Of a DNA stretch of 64,000 nucleotides, positions 7,340 to 15,752 are shown piece after piece. A program made the translations under genes and the position numbers. The notes under the pieces were generated by a model. The model saw only the letters and a program-made list of their open reading frames with translations. It searched no databases and was not told where the DNA came from. This DNA is from G963676095 sp963676095. GTDB taxonomy: Bacteria > Bacteroidota > Bacteroidia > Bacteroidales > Prolixibacteraceae. Location of the stretch: positions 2,914,001 through 2,978,000 of the forward strand of contig OY781040.1 of the NCBI GenBank assembly GCA_963676095.1. Reading direction: 5' to 3'. How positions within the stretch are numbered: the stretch's first letter is position 1; each line of letters starts with the position of its first letter.

Positions 7340-9373
7340 CTACCTGATTTCCGATCCGTTTTTCACCTTTTTTTCGGGAACGACAAATTTCAGTGAGCCA
7401 TCTGCATCTTCGGACATCAGGATCATTCCCCGGGATTCAATCCCCCGAAGTTCCCTGGGGGCCAGGTTTACAAGTACTGCAACCTGTTTGCCAATAATTT
7501 CTTCGGGTTTGTAGTATTCGGCAATACCGGATACAATGATACGTTTATCGATGCCGGTATCGATTTTCAGTTTCATCAGTTTTTTTGTTTTGGGAACTAC
7601 TTCCGCCTCAAGGATAGTCGCTGTACGGATATCCATTTTCATGAAATCGTCGAACGAACACAGTTCCTTTGAAGGTTTGGCAGAAGATGCGGCAGCCTCA
7701 TTTGCCTTTTTGGTATCGTGCAGCTTTTTGATCTGGGCCTCAATAACATCGTCTTCTATTTTTTCAAATAAAAGTTCAGGCTGGTTTAGCTTGTGTCCGG
7801 CTTCGAGCAGGTCAGAACGCCCCAGTTCGCTCCAGTTTTGTTTGCCGAAATTGAGGAAGCCACGTAGTTTTTCCATGCTGAAAGGCAGGAATGGTTCCAG
7901 CATGATTGTCAGGTTGGCTGTGATCTGCAGGCTGATATTCATTACTGTTTTTACCCTTTCCGGGTTTGTTTTTACCACTTTCCAGGGTTCTTCATCAGCC
8001 AGGTATTTATTGCCGAGACGGGCGAGGTCCATCGCCAGTTTAAGCGCTTCCCGGAAACGATAGTTATCCAGACTTTTTTCAACTTCTTTTTTCAGATTTT
8101 CAATTTCTGCCAGCGTTTGTTTATCTGTATCGTTCAGGGCTCCGGTGGCGGGCACTGTTCCCAGGTAATATTTTTGGGTAAGTACCAGTGCCCGGTTTAC
8201 AAAATTACCGAGTATGGCCACCAGTTCGTTGTTGTTCCGGTTCTGGAAGTCTTTCCATGTAAAGTCGTTATCTTTTGTTTCCGGGGCATTGGCCGTGAGG
8301 GTATATTTCAGAACATCTTCTTTTCCGGGAAAATCTTCAAGATATTCATGCAACCAGACGGCCCAGTTACGGGAAGTGGAAATCTTGTCTCCTTCAAGGT
8401 TCAAAAATTCATTTGCCGGGACATTGTCCGGAAGTATAAAACTCCCCTCTGCCTTCAGCATCGCAGGAAAAATAATGCAGTGGAACACGATATTATCCTT
8501 TCCGATAAAATGGACCATCCTGCAATCAGGGTCTTTCCAGTATTTTTCCCAGTCGGGGGTCAGTTCCTTGGTTGCCGAGATGTATCCGATAGGAGCGTCG
8601 AACCAGACGTAAAGGACTTTTCCCTCAACCCCTTCAATAGGAACAGGTACTCCCCAATCCAGGTCACGGGTCACAGCACGCGGCTGAAGGCCGCTGTCGA
8701 GCCAGCTTTTACATTGTCCGTAGACATTGGTTTTCCATTCTTTGTGATCTTCAAGAATCCATTTTTTTAGCCAGGCTTCATATTCGTCGAGCGGCAGGTA
8801 CCAGTGTTTGGTTTCCTTCAGTACCGGGGTATTTCCGCTTATCATCGATTTTGGGTTGATCAGCTCGGTCGGGCTGAGTGATGTCCCGCAACTTTCGCAC
8901 TGGTCGCCGTATGCCTTTTCGAACCCGCACTTGGGACAGGTACCTGTAATGTAACGGTCGGCCAAAAATTGTTTATTTTCTTCATCGTAGTATTGCTCGC
9001 TTGTTTTTTCGATGAATTTACCATCGTCATACAGCTTCCTGAAAAACTGTGATGCCGTTTCGTGGTGAACTTTTGAACTGGTACGGGAATAAACATCGAA
9101 TGATATGCCAAACTTCTCAAAGGATGTTTTAATGATGTTATGATACTTATTGACAACATCCTGAGGTGTAATTCCTTCGTTTTTTGCTTTCAGGGTAATT
9201 GGCACTCCATGCTCGTCCGATCCGCCGATAAAGAGGACATCTTCCTGTTTTAACCGGAGATACCGGGCATAAATATCGGCCGGGACATACACTCCGGCAA
9301 GGTGACCGATATGTACCGGTCCGTTGGCATACGGGAGTGCTGAAGTGATCAAAGTTCTTTTATACTGATTCAT
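7340..9373 (-). CDS. metG: Methionyl-tRNA synthetase
   Basis: Charges tRNA-Met in the cytoplasm. The 677-residue form carries the class I HIGH motif as HIGH in PVHIGHLAG near residue 20, a four-cysteine zinc knuckle (CPKCGFEKAYGDQCESCG near 143-160), the KMSKS-type loop as DKISTSRN, an anticodon-binding helical region, and a C-terminal tRNA-binding EMAP/OB domain (about 565-677, FMKMDIRTATILEAEVVPK). This is the long, dimer-forming type. A start 30 bases further upstream is open, but MNQYKRTLIT at 9373 matches the family start and gives a leader from the promoter box at 9419-9426. It is a monocistronic minus-strand gene between a terminator-like hairpin and the divergent cobalamin locus. Confidence 0.96.
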   Translation of the reverse strand: MNQYKRTLITSALPYANGPVHIGHLAGVYVPADIYARYLRLKQEDVLFIGGSDEHGVPITLKAKNEGITPQDVVNKYHNIIKTSFEKFGISFDVYSRTSSKVHHETASQFFRKLYDDGKFIEKTSEQYYDEENKQFLADRYITGTCPKCGFEKAYGDQCESCGTSLSPTELINPKSMISGNTPVLKETKHWYLPLDEYEAWLKKWILEDHKEWKTNVYGQCKSWLDSGLQPRAVTRDLDWGVPVPIEGVEGKVLYVWFDAPIGYISATKELTPDWEKYWKDPDCRMVHFIGKDNIVFHCIIFPAMLKAEGSFILPDNVPANEFLNLEGDKISTSRNWAVWLHEYLEDFPGKEDVLKYTLTANAPETKDNDFTWKDFQNRNNNELVAILGNFVNRALVLTQKYYLGTVPATGALNDTDKQTLAEIENLKKEVEKSLDNYRFREALKLAMDLARLGNKYLADEEPWKVVKTNPERVKTVMNISLQITANLTIMLEPFLPFSMEKLRGFLNFGKQNWSELGRSDLLEAGHKLNQPELLFEKIEDDVIEAQIKKLHDTKKANEAAASSAKPSKELCSFDDFMKMDIRTATILEAEVVPKTKKLMKLKIDTGIDKRIIVSGIAEYYKPEEIIGKQVAVLVNLAPRELRGIESRGMILMSEDADGSLKFVVPEKKVKNGSEIR

Positions 9374-9418
9374 GTCATACAGATTTTCAGTGCATTTATG
9401 CAAAAAATTATCGGGCTA

Positions 9419-9426
9419 CAAAGATA
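9419..9426 (-). promoter_or_regulatory. Candidate -7 promoter box of metG
   Basis: On the minus strand TATCTTTG fits TAnnTTTG, 46 bases upstream of the metG start. No convincing -33 TTTG at the usual distance. Confidence 0.45.
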
Positions 9427-9507
9427 GTCGTTTTTTTATGCTTTTCATTCGTCTCCGGATTCTTGTTCAAAAGGTGCGGATATTTTATTTTTTAGCGGGA
9501 AAAAGTC

Positions 9508-9515
9508 TAAATTTG
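9508..9515 (+). promoter_or_regulatory. Candidate -7 box for the first cobalamin riboswitch
   Basis: TAAATTTG matches TAnnTTTG and ends 40 bases before the riboswitch P1 stem, the expected place for a promoter that transcribes the aptamer. Confidence 0.5.
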
Positions 9516-9555
9516 CCTTGTTTTTGGTGGCATTTTTCTGAAAAACGGATAACAG

Positions 9556-9702
9556 AATTTGCCTTAATAGGGAATCCGGTGTAAATCCGGAACAGTCCCC
9601 GCTGCTGTAAGCCTTTAAATTTTACCGGAATAGATGCCACTGCCCGGTTGGGTGGGAAGGCCCGGAAGATAGGTAAGCCAGAAGACCTGCCTGAAACAAA
9701 TT
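9556..9702 (+). promoter_or_regulatory. Cobalamin (AdoCbl) riboswitch upstream of btuFCD
   Basis: The aptamer landmarks are present in order: GGGAATCCGGTGTAAATCCGG, the B12-box-like core CCCCGCTGCTGTAAGC, GCCACTG, GGGAAGGC and TAAGCCAGAAGACCTGCC. AATTTG at 9556-9561 can pair with CAAATT at 9697-9702 as P1. A hairpin with a CGGGGAGA loop follows at 9713-9732, and the btuF start is about 90 bases after the aptamer. There is no T-rich terminator, so control may be translational. It should repress uptake genes when B12 is plentiful. Confidence 0.95.
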
Positions 9703-9794
9703 TGTTTAACATGATCTTCGGGGAGAAAGATCAGTGGAAAGTATTCAATTCCTTCCATGATTTTCCCTTTGGATCAAAATATTTACGAATAAAT

Positions 9795-10622
9795 ATGAAA
9801 AGGAAACCGGGCTTTGCCTTTTTTGTTGTCCTGTTTTTAATGCTACAGGCAATTAATGTCCTTGCGGGATATCCGCAACGGATTATTTCACTTGCTCCTT
9901 CGCTTACCAAAACGATTTACCTGCTCCATGCAGAAAATCAAATGGTGGGGTGCACCAGTTTTTGCATTCTGAAGCATCCTGATGACGCTCAGGTTGTGGC
10001 TACGGCTGTACAGGTGAATATAGAAAAGGCGGTTTTGCTAAAGCCTGACCTGGTATTGACTTCTTCCTTGACTAACCCGGAAACCATAAGGACTTTCCAA
10101 AAGCTTGGAATCAAGACGTTGAATTTTCCTTATCCCCAATCATTCGATGATATCTGCCATTATGTGCAGATACTGGGAGAGAAACTTGGAAAAAGTGAGT
10201 TGGCCGACAGTATTGTGGCGGATGCGAGGAAGAAACTGGCGATCGTAAGGGCAAAAGTCCCAACGGTCAGGAATAAACCGTCGGTCTTTCTCCAGATCGG
10301 GGCGAATCCGTTATTTACGGTAGTTCCTAATACATTTATGCAGGATTTTATTGATTTCTCGGGATGCCGCAACATTGCCGGCGACTTAACCCTGGGAAGC
10401 GTTACCCGTGAAAGTGTCCTCGTCCGTAATCCCGATGTTATTATCATTGCCATGATGGGATCGGTAAGCGAGGAGGAAAAGAGCAAATGGGAGACATATA
10501 AAAATCTTAATGCCGTAAAAAATCATAAAGTTTTTTTGATAGACCAGGAAAGGACCTGTAGTCCTACTCCGGAACTTTTTGTCGAGGCACTCGATGATAT
10601 TATTTCGTATGTTTATCATTAA
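9795..10622 (+). CDS. btuF: Periplasmic cobalamin-binding protein of the BtuFCD transporter
   Basis: Class III solute-binding protein that hands corrinoid to BtuCD. The 275-residue protein has a signal peptide (about 1-28, FVVLFLMLQAINVLAGYP). It then shows the BtuF/TroA pattern: RIISLAPSLTKTIYLL, KPDLVLTS near 95, a long linker helix, NPDVIIIAMMG and a C-terminal EALDDIISYV helix. An open frame extends 147 bases upstream into the riboswitch. The ATG at 9795 is preferred because it alone gives a signal peptide. It lies 70 bases before the permease gene. Heme or siderophore binding proteins share the fold; the riboswitch and the neighbours make B12 the likely ligand. Confidence 0.9.
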   Translation: MKRKPGFAFFVVLFLMLQAINVLAGYPQRIISLAPSLTKTIYLLHAENQMVGCTSFCILKHPDDAQVVATAVQVNIEKAVLLKPDLVLTSSLTNPETIRTFQKLGIKTLNFPYPQSFDDICHYVQILGEKLGKSELADSIVADARKKLAIVRAKVPTVRNKPSVFLQIGANPLFTVVPNTFMQDFIDFSGCRNIAGDLTLGSVTRESVLVRNPDVIIIAMMGSVSEEEKSKWETYKNLNAVKNHKVFLIDQERTCSPTPELFVEALDDIISYVYH

Positions 10623-10692
10623 ATTTTTTTTCATAAGGATTTTTGAATAATATAGAAATACGGGATCTATTCATTCCTCGTGCTTATTTTAT

Positions 10693-11715
10693 ATGATCAT
10701 ATTGAAAAGCAAATATTTAAAATGGCTGTTGGTTGTAGTGTCCCTGGCTGTTTTGCTTTTGGCTTCGGTGTTAATTTCTCTTACATCAGGAGAACTGAAG
10801 ATCGGATTACTGAAAGCGCTGAAATTACTGCTTACGGGAGCAGATAAAGGTTCTGTTGAGTATATGTTAATCAGTCAGGTTCGGATGCCGCGGATTATCC
10901 TTGGGCTTGCTGTTGGAGGGGCACTGAGTCTCTCGGGGGTTATCCTTCAGGGAATTTACCGCAACCCGCTTGTCGAGCCCTATACTCTTGGAATTTCCGG
11001 GGGGGCTTCGTTAGGGGTGGCTTTTACCATTGTGCTCGGGCTTCATTTGAAATACGGCGAGATAATGCTTCCCCTTTCAGGCTTTATTGGGGCTTTCCTG
11101 ATTATTTTTCTGGTTTATACGCTCGGATCCCGGGGTGGCAAGGTAAAAGTCCAGGACATGCTCCTGACCGGGGTCATGGTTAGTTTTGTCGCTTCATCGG
11201 GGATGATGCTCCTGATGGCACTGAGCAATACGGAGAACCTGCATGGGATCATCTTCTGGACCATGGGGTCGCTTGATGAACCCAATAATCTACTGATTTG
11301 GCTGACCCTGATTGTTTCTATTGCCGGTCTTGTCGTTTCCTATCTGTTTGCAAGGCCTTTAAATGCCTTGCGTCTTGGAGAAGAAAAAGCCCTGCACCTG
11401 GGTATTAATACAGGTGTTGCCATAAAATCCCTTTTTCTTATCGCTTCACTGCTTGCCGGGGTTTGTGTTTCTGTTGCCGGGGTTATCGGATTTGTCGGCC
11501 TGATCATTCCTCATCTGTTGCGTCTGGTATTGGGGTCGGATTACCGGATCCTGCTGGCCAGTTCTTTTCTGCTGGGAGGTTCGTTTATCGTGCTTTCGGA
11601 TGTTGTCGCCCGGACAATTATTGCTCCAAATGAACTGCCTATTGGGGTTATTACCGGGATTATCGGGGGAAGCATTTTTATTGTAATGATGAATAGCAGA
11701 AAGAGGAGGCAATAA
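10693..11715 (+). CDS. btuC: Cobalamin ABC transporter permease (FecCD family)
   Basis: Inner-membrane channel of the B12 importer, 340 residues with about ten membrane spans, normal for BtuC. Visible family marks are RMPRIILGLAVGGALSLSG near 65, the NPLVEPYTLGISGGASLG segment near 95, a cytoplasmic LRLGEEKALHLGI loop (ATPase contact) near 225, and GFVGLIIPHLLRL near 270. Its stop codon overlaps the ATPase start (TAATG), indicating coupled translation. The signal for the next gene, AGGAGG, lies inside its 3' end. Iron-siderophore permeases are close relatives; the riboswitch context supports B12. Confidence 0.92.
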   Translation: MIILKSKYLKWLLVVVSLAVLLLASVLISLTSGELKIGLLKALKLLLTGADKGSVEYMLISQVRMPRIILGLAVGGALSLSGVILQGIYRNPLVEPYTLGISGGASLGVAFTIVLGLHLKYGEIMLPLSGFIGAFLIIFLVYTLGSRGGKVKVQDMLLTGVMVSFVASSGMMLLMALSNTENLHGIIFWTMGSLDEPNNLLIWLTLIVSIAGLVVSYLFARPLNALRLGEEKALHLGINTGVAIKSLFLIASLLAGVCVSVAGVIGFVGLIIPHLLRLVLGSDYRILLASSFLLGGSFIVLSDVVARTIIAPNELPIGVITGIIGGSIFIVMMNSRKRRQ

Positions 11716-12563
11716 TGAACGGTCATTTTTTCGAAATAAGGAATTTTTCCTGTGGTTATCCTTCGTTCAGGTTGTCTGACGTTAGTTTTTCTATTGAACG
11801 GGGAATTTTTGCTGGTGTTATTGGTCCGAACGGATCAGGAAAAACGACTTTATTCAGGGGAATAACCGGCTCAATACCCGCTCTGGAAGGAGAGGTCTTT
11901 CTTAACGGAAGAGCCTTGAAGTCTTTTTCACTGAGGCAACGGGCTCAAAATATTGCAATTGTTTCGCAGATGGTCGATGCCGACAGGATCCCGGTCGAGG
12001 ATTATGTGCTGATGGGAAGGCTTCCCTACTACAACCGTTTCCAGTTTTTCGAATCGGCGGAAGATATTGCAATAGCCCATAAGTATATGAAATTGACAGA
12101 GATATTCCGGCATAAGGATAAACTTATGACCGAATTGAGCGGGGGAGAACAACAACGTGCAGCTATTGCCCGTGCGCTTACCCAGCAACCGGAATTGCTC
12201 TTGCTGGATGAGCCGACTTCTCACCTGGATATAACGCATCAGATACGCATCCTTAACCTGATTCAGAACCTTAACGAGGAACTGGGGCTAACGGTTCTGA
12301 TGGTAATCCACGACCTGAACCTGGCTTCTGAATATTGTGAACAATTAATCCTGTTCGATAACGGTAAAGTTCATACGCAAGGAAAACCGGATGAAGTGAT
12401 TACTTATGAGACGATTGAAGACGTGTATAAAACTCCGGTCATTATCCGCGTGAGCCCCTATTCCGGGAAACCCGTTATTTTTCTTGTAAGCGAAAAAATG
12501 ATGAAGAGCCAGGCTCAAAATTCTTTACTTAATCATAATCGTCCGGACACATTGAAAATGTAA
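11715..12563 (+). CDS. btuD: Cobalamin ABC transporter ATP-binding protein
   Basis: Drives BtuC by ATP hydrolysis on the inner face of the membrane. Motifs in the 282-residue protein are Walker A (GPNGSGKTT, near 37), a Q-loop (VSQMV), the ABC signature LSGGEQQRAAIARAL near 139, Walker B (LLLLDEPTSHLD) and the switch His (VIHDLN). The last 30 residues are a polar extension. The start overlaps the btuC stop by one base and has a strong AGGAGG site 4 bases upstream, unusual in this phylum. It is the last gene of the btuFCD unit; 120 bases without a clear terminator separate it from the Nudix regulator. Confidence 0.93.
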   Translation: MNGHFFEIRNFSCGYPSFRLSDVSFSIERGIFAGVIGPNGSGKTTLFRGITGSIPALEGEVFLNGRALKSFSLRQRAQNIAIVSQMVDADRIPVEDYVLMGRLPYYNRFQFFESAEDIAIAHKYMKLTEIFRHKDKLMTELSGGEQQRAAIARALTQQPELLLLDEPTSHLDITHQIRILNLIQNLNEELGLTVLMVIHDLNLASEYCEQLILFDNGKVHTQGKPDEVITYETIEDVYKTPVIIRVSPYSGKPVIFLVSEKMMKSQAQNSLLNHNRPDTLKM

Positions 12564-12683
12564 TTTTTGAATTATTTGGGTCAATCCAATTTTGTTGCAA
12601 TATCGATGTATTCAGATTCAGGTGTTTATCGAAAATTTTTATTTATTTTGCCAGGAAAATGATTATTCCCACAAACAGACTGA

Positions 12684-13463
12684 ATGAGCTTGATTAAAAC
12701 CAACATAAAAGGGTCCTGGTTCGAAACAATGGAATCTGATTTTTTACCGCATTTATCGGTTGATTGTGTCGTTTTCGGGTTCCATGAGAATGCCTTGAAA
12801 GTCCTTCTTCTAAAATCGAAATTTGTTGATGAATGGAGCCTTCCCGGAGGTTTCGTAAAAAAAGAGGAAACTGTGGAAGAGGCTGCCGGCAGAGTCCTGT
12901 CCGAGCGTACCGGACTTGACGATATCTTTTTGAAGCAGTTCCATGTGTTCAGCGATCCTCAAAGGAGTAACCCCGGATTTCGTCCCGAAAATCTCCAAAA
13001 GGCAGGCGTGGAGTTGGAAAGTTATGATTGGCTTAATCAACGGTTTTTATCTGTTGGTTTTTATGCCCTGGTGGAATTCCCGGTAGTTTCCCCTCAACCT
13101 GATTATTTCTCAAAAAAGAGTGAATGGAAAAATGTTTCTGAAGTCAAGGATTTGATGATGGATCATCGCCAAATCCTTGATAAGGCCCTTGAAACGTTGA
13201 GGCTGCAACTTAAGTATCAGCCGATCGGGTATAACCTGCTTCCCGAAAAATTCACCATGCCCGAACTCCAGGGTTTGTATGAAGTAATTCTGGGCCGGGA
13301 ACTGGACAGACGTAATTTTCAAAGGAAAATACTGAATACGAAAATACTTACCCGTCTTCCGGAACGAAGGACAGGTGCGGCCCATAAAGCGCCTTATTTG
13401 TATAAGTTTAATCTAGAGAAATACAACAAGGCTTTGTCGGAAGGATTTAACGGGGACTGGTAA
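12684..13463 (+). CDS. Nudix-domain transcriptional regulator with degenerate Nudix box
   Basis: The 259-residue protein has an N-terminal Nudix fold (about 20-155) and a C-terminal winged-helix segment (about 180-245, TMPELQGLYEVILGRELDRR followed by a basic strand region with RLPERRTGAAHKAP). This layout is that of the NrtR/AraR regulators, which sense a small nucleotide-like or sugar ligand. The Nudix box runs GFVKKEETVEEAAGRVLSERTGL. The two metal-binding glutamates of REUxEE are replaced (Val and Arg), so hydrolysis is unlikely and ligand sensing is the probable role. It lies between btuD and the second cobalamin riboswitch. A B12-related or NAD/sugar ligand cannot be decided from sequence. 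A later Met (MESDFLPH) is an alternative start. Confidence 0.8.
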   Translation: MSLIKTNIKGSWFETMESDFLPHLSVDCVVFGFHENALKVLLLKSKFVDEWSLPGGFVKKEETVEEAAGRVLSERTGLDDIFLKQFHVFSDPQRSNPGFRPENLQKAGVELESYDWLNQRFLSVGFYALVEFPVVSPQPDYFSKKSEWKNVSEVKDLMMDHRQILDKALETLRLQLKYQPIGYNLLPEKFTMPELQGLYEVILGRELDRRNFQRKILNTKILTRLPERRTGAAHKAPYLYKFNLEKYNKALSEGFNGDW

Positions 13464-13517
13464 ACGGATGCCTGATAGTTTTAGGATGGCCTTAAATACT
13501 AATCACAAAATAATTTC

Positions 13518-13525
13518 TACATTTG
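13518..13525 (+). promoter_or_regulatory. Candidate -7 box for the second cobalamin riboswitch
   Basis: TACATTTG fits TAnnTTTG and lies 10 bases before the riboswitch P1 strand, where the transcript would begin. Confidence 0.5.
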
Positions 13526-13535
13526 CAGCGGATTT

Positions 13536-13708
13536 GGTTTCCTGTTCCGCTTATGCGGACGGGGAATAAAAGGGAATCCGGTGAGAAACCGGAGCTGTAC
13601 CCGCAGCTGTAAGCCTTTTTAAAAGCTTTCCAAACCCTCGCCACTGTTGCGTCAACGACGAATGGGAAGGCATCGGAAAGTAAGGTGAGCCAGAAGACCT
13701 GCCAAACC
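13536..13708 (+). promoter_or_regulatory. Cobalamin riboswitch upstream of btuB-btuG
   Basis: It shows the AdoCbl aptamer series: GGGAATCCGGTGAGAAACCGG, CCCGCAGCTGTAAGCC, GCCACTGT, GGGAAGGC and GTGAGCCAGAAGACCTGCC. GGTTT at 13536-13540 pairs with AAACC at 13704-13708 as P1. An accessory hairpin (TCCGC/GCGGA) is inserted near the 5' side. A small hairpin with loop CGGGAGTA follows at 13727-13742, like the one behind the first riboswitch, and btuB begins 100 bases after P1. Confidence 0.95.
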
Positions 13709-13808
13709 GGTAATTTTTTAACAGACGCTTCGGGAGTAAAGCTGTTGAGATTAGAATCATTTAATTTTCACAATTTTAGCCTGAGCTCATATTCTTTTAG
13801 ATTAGAAA

Positions 13809-15737
13809 ATGAGACGAATAATTTATCTGGCGGGAGCACTTTTTCTGTTTTCGTCCCGGTTGCTGGCCCAAACAACAGATGTCGCCGATTCAGTGATGAT
13901 CGAAGAGGTCACGACCTATGCCAAAATGAAAAAGTACCTGGCTGCAACCAAGATCGACCGTCTTGATGAATCGGACCTCGAACGGGCCGGTGCCGGGGGA
14001 TTGGAACAGCTTCTTTGGCAAAACAGTTCGATCTATATCAAATCGAACGCGGGAAGCCTTTCAACGATCCGTTTCCGGGGTACTTCTGCAAACCAGACTT
14101 CTGTGATCTTTGGTGGGCTTGATGTGAATTCGCTAACGCTTGGACAGTCGAACCTGTCGGATATTTCATCTTTTTTGTTCGACCAGATCGACCTTCAGTA
14201 CGGAAGCTCCTCAGCGGTGAATGGTTCCGGTTCTGTCGGAGGGGCTATTCATCTGGGATTGAACAGTCCCTGGACTAAGGGAATGGACGTTAAAACGAGG
14301 GTAGTGGAAGGCTCTTACGGGGAACAGCTTTACGGAACCAAAGTATTTGCCGGTAACGGAAAGTTTGAATCGGTAACCCGGGTTTATTACTATTACAACG
14401 GGAATAATTTCAAATTTAAAAACCCATATACCGGCGATGTTGAAAATCCCGGGGCTGTTACTGACCGACAGCATGGTGCCTCGATTGAGAATTATGGACT
14501 GATCCAGGAGCTGAATTACCGCTTCAAAAAGAATGAATACCTGAAATCTGCTTTGTGGCTCGAACATGACTGGCACCAGGTACAACCCAATATGTCCAGC
14601 AATTATGTGTATTCGGGTGACGCCGACGAGCTGCTTGACCGTAATATCCGTTTCTGGTCAGAATACCATAACGACCGCAATGCCTTGAAATATAATGCCG
14701 GACTTGGGTATGTCCATGATATGGAAATTGAGAACGGAGATACTCAGGAGAAAATCGGGACAGACCGCCTGGTCGCTTCTTTTGAGGTTCAGCAAGACCT
14801 GAAGAAAACCTTTGGATACAAGGCTGGTCTGAAGTATAAATACATTAAGCCCAAAGTTTATGCTTATTCCAGTTCCGTTATCGACTATGAGCAGCACCTG
14901 GATTTGTATTGCTCCTCATTTTTACATGTCCGCGACCGGTTGAAACTGACCCTAAACCTCCGGCAAATGTTTGTAACCAATTTTTCAGCCCCGTTTACGC
15001 CTTCTTTGGGTGGTGAATACCGTGTATTTTCAAGTCCTGAATCGTCTTTGTTGGTAACGGGCAGTATTGCCAGGAGTTACCGTATTCCGACGTTTAACGA
15101 CCGGTACTGGGGCACCCAGGGTAATCCTGACCTGAAGCCGGAGGATGGTATGAATTACGAACTTGGCTTGAATTATTATTATGTAACCGAAAAGCTAAAG
15201 GCAAATGTAAAACTGAGCGCTTTTTACCTGGACATTAAAAACTGGATTGAATGGAGGAGCCTGGGTGAATGGACTGCCTGGAATGTCGGTGAAGTTATTA
15301 GCAAAGGACTTGAATTTCAGTCGGAAACCCAGACAAAACTAGGGCGGGCAGACATTGATTTTCGGATGGGGTACACCTATAATCCGGTAGAGCCGGTTAA
15401 GGATATTTCCGAATCAGTTGTACTTCATCAACAAATGGCCTATGTCCCCAAAAATATGGGAAATGCTTTCTTCTCGGTGACTGATCATCCTTGGAGTTTT
15501 TATTTGCAGGGGCAATATACGGGTTCCCGTTTTGCCGATGGAAATGAAACAACACTCGATCCGTATTTTTTGACCAATCTGGGCCTGGCCAGAAAAGTGA
15601 CTTACAGGAAGCAGGCTTTCAATTGTTCTCTTTCTGTCAATAACCTTTTCAATGTGAATTATCAAAATCAAAGATATTACGCTATGCCGGGACGCGTATT
15701 CCGTGTCGGCATTTCTTCAAACCTTGATATTTTTTAA
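13809..15737 (+). CDS. btuB: TonB-dependent cobalamin receptor
   Basis: Outer-membrane channel that imports corrinoid using TonB energy. The 642-residue protein has a signal peptide (about 1-20, AGALFLFSSRLLAQ). A plug domain of about 130 residues follows (SIYIKSNAGSLSTIRFRGT, NSLTLGQSNLSDISSF, YGSSSAVNGSGSVGGAIHLG), and then a 22-strand barrel ending in a terminal aromatic residue (SSNLDIF). There is no carboxypeptidase-regulatory-like domain, so it is a classic BtuB-type receptor and not SusC-like. It is directly controlled by the second riboswitch and is followed 15 bases later by a BtuG-like lipoprotein. Confidence 0.93.
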   Translation: MRRIIYLAGALFLFSSRLLAQTTDVADSVMIEEVTTYAKMKKYLAATKIDRLDESDLERAGAGGLEQLLWQNSSIYIKSNAGSLSTIRFRGTSANQTSVIFGGLDVNSLTLGQSNLSDISSFLFDQIDLQYGSSSAVNGSGSVGGAIHLGLNSPWTKGMDVKTRVVEGSYGEQLYGTKVFAGNGKFESVTRVYYYYNGNNFKFKNPYTGDVENPGAVTDRQHGASIENYGLIQELNYRFKKNEYLKSALWLEHDWHQVQPNMSSNYVYSGDADELLDRNIRFWSEYHNDRNALKYNAGLGYVHDMEIENGDTQEKIGTDRLVASFEVQQDLKKTFGYKAGLKYKYIKPKVYAYSSSVIDYEQHLDLYCSSFLHVRDRLKLTLNLRQMFVTNFSAPFTPSLGGEYRVFSSPESSLLVTGSIARSYRIPTFNDRYWGTQGNPDLKPEDGMNYELGLNYYYVTEKLKANVKLSAFYLDIKNWIEWRSLGEWTAWNVGEVISKGLEFQSETQTKLGRADIDFRMGYTYNPVEPVKDISESVVLHQQMAYVPKNMGNAFFSVTDHPWSFYLQGQYTGSRFADGNETTLDPYFLTNLGLARKVTYRKQAFNCSLSVNNLFNVNYQNQRYYAMPGRVFRVGISSNLDIF

Positions 15738-15752
15738 ATAATTATAGAAGCT

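Noticed and set aside
8117..8770. Plus-strand frame opposite metG
   Set aside because: Antiparallel shadow of the synthetase; the product shows no domain.
9648..9794. Upstream extension of btuF into the riboswitch
   Set aside because: It would translate the aptamer and hide the signal peptide; ATG at 9795 is better.
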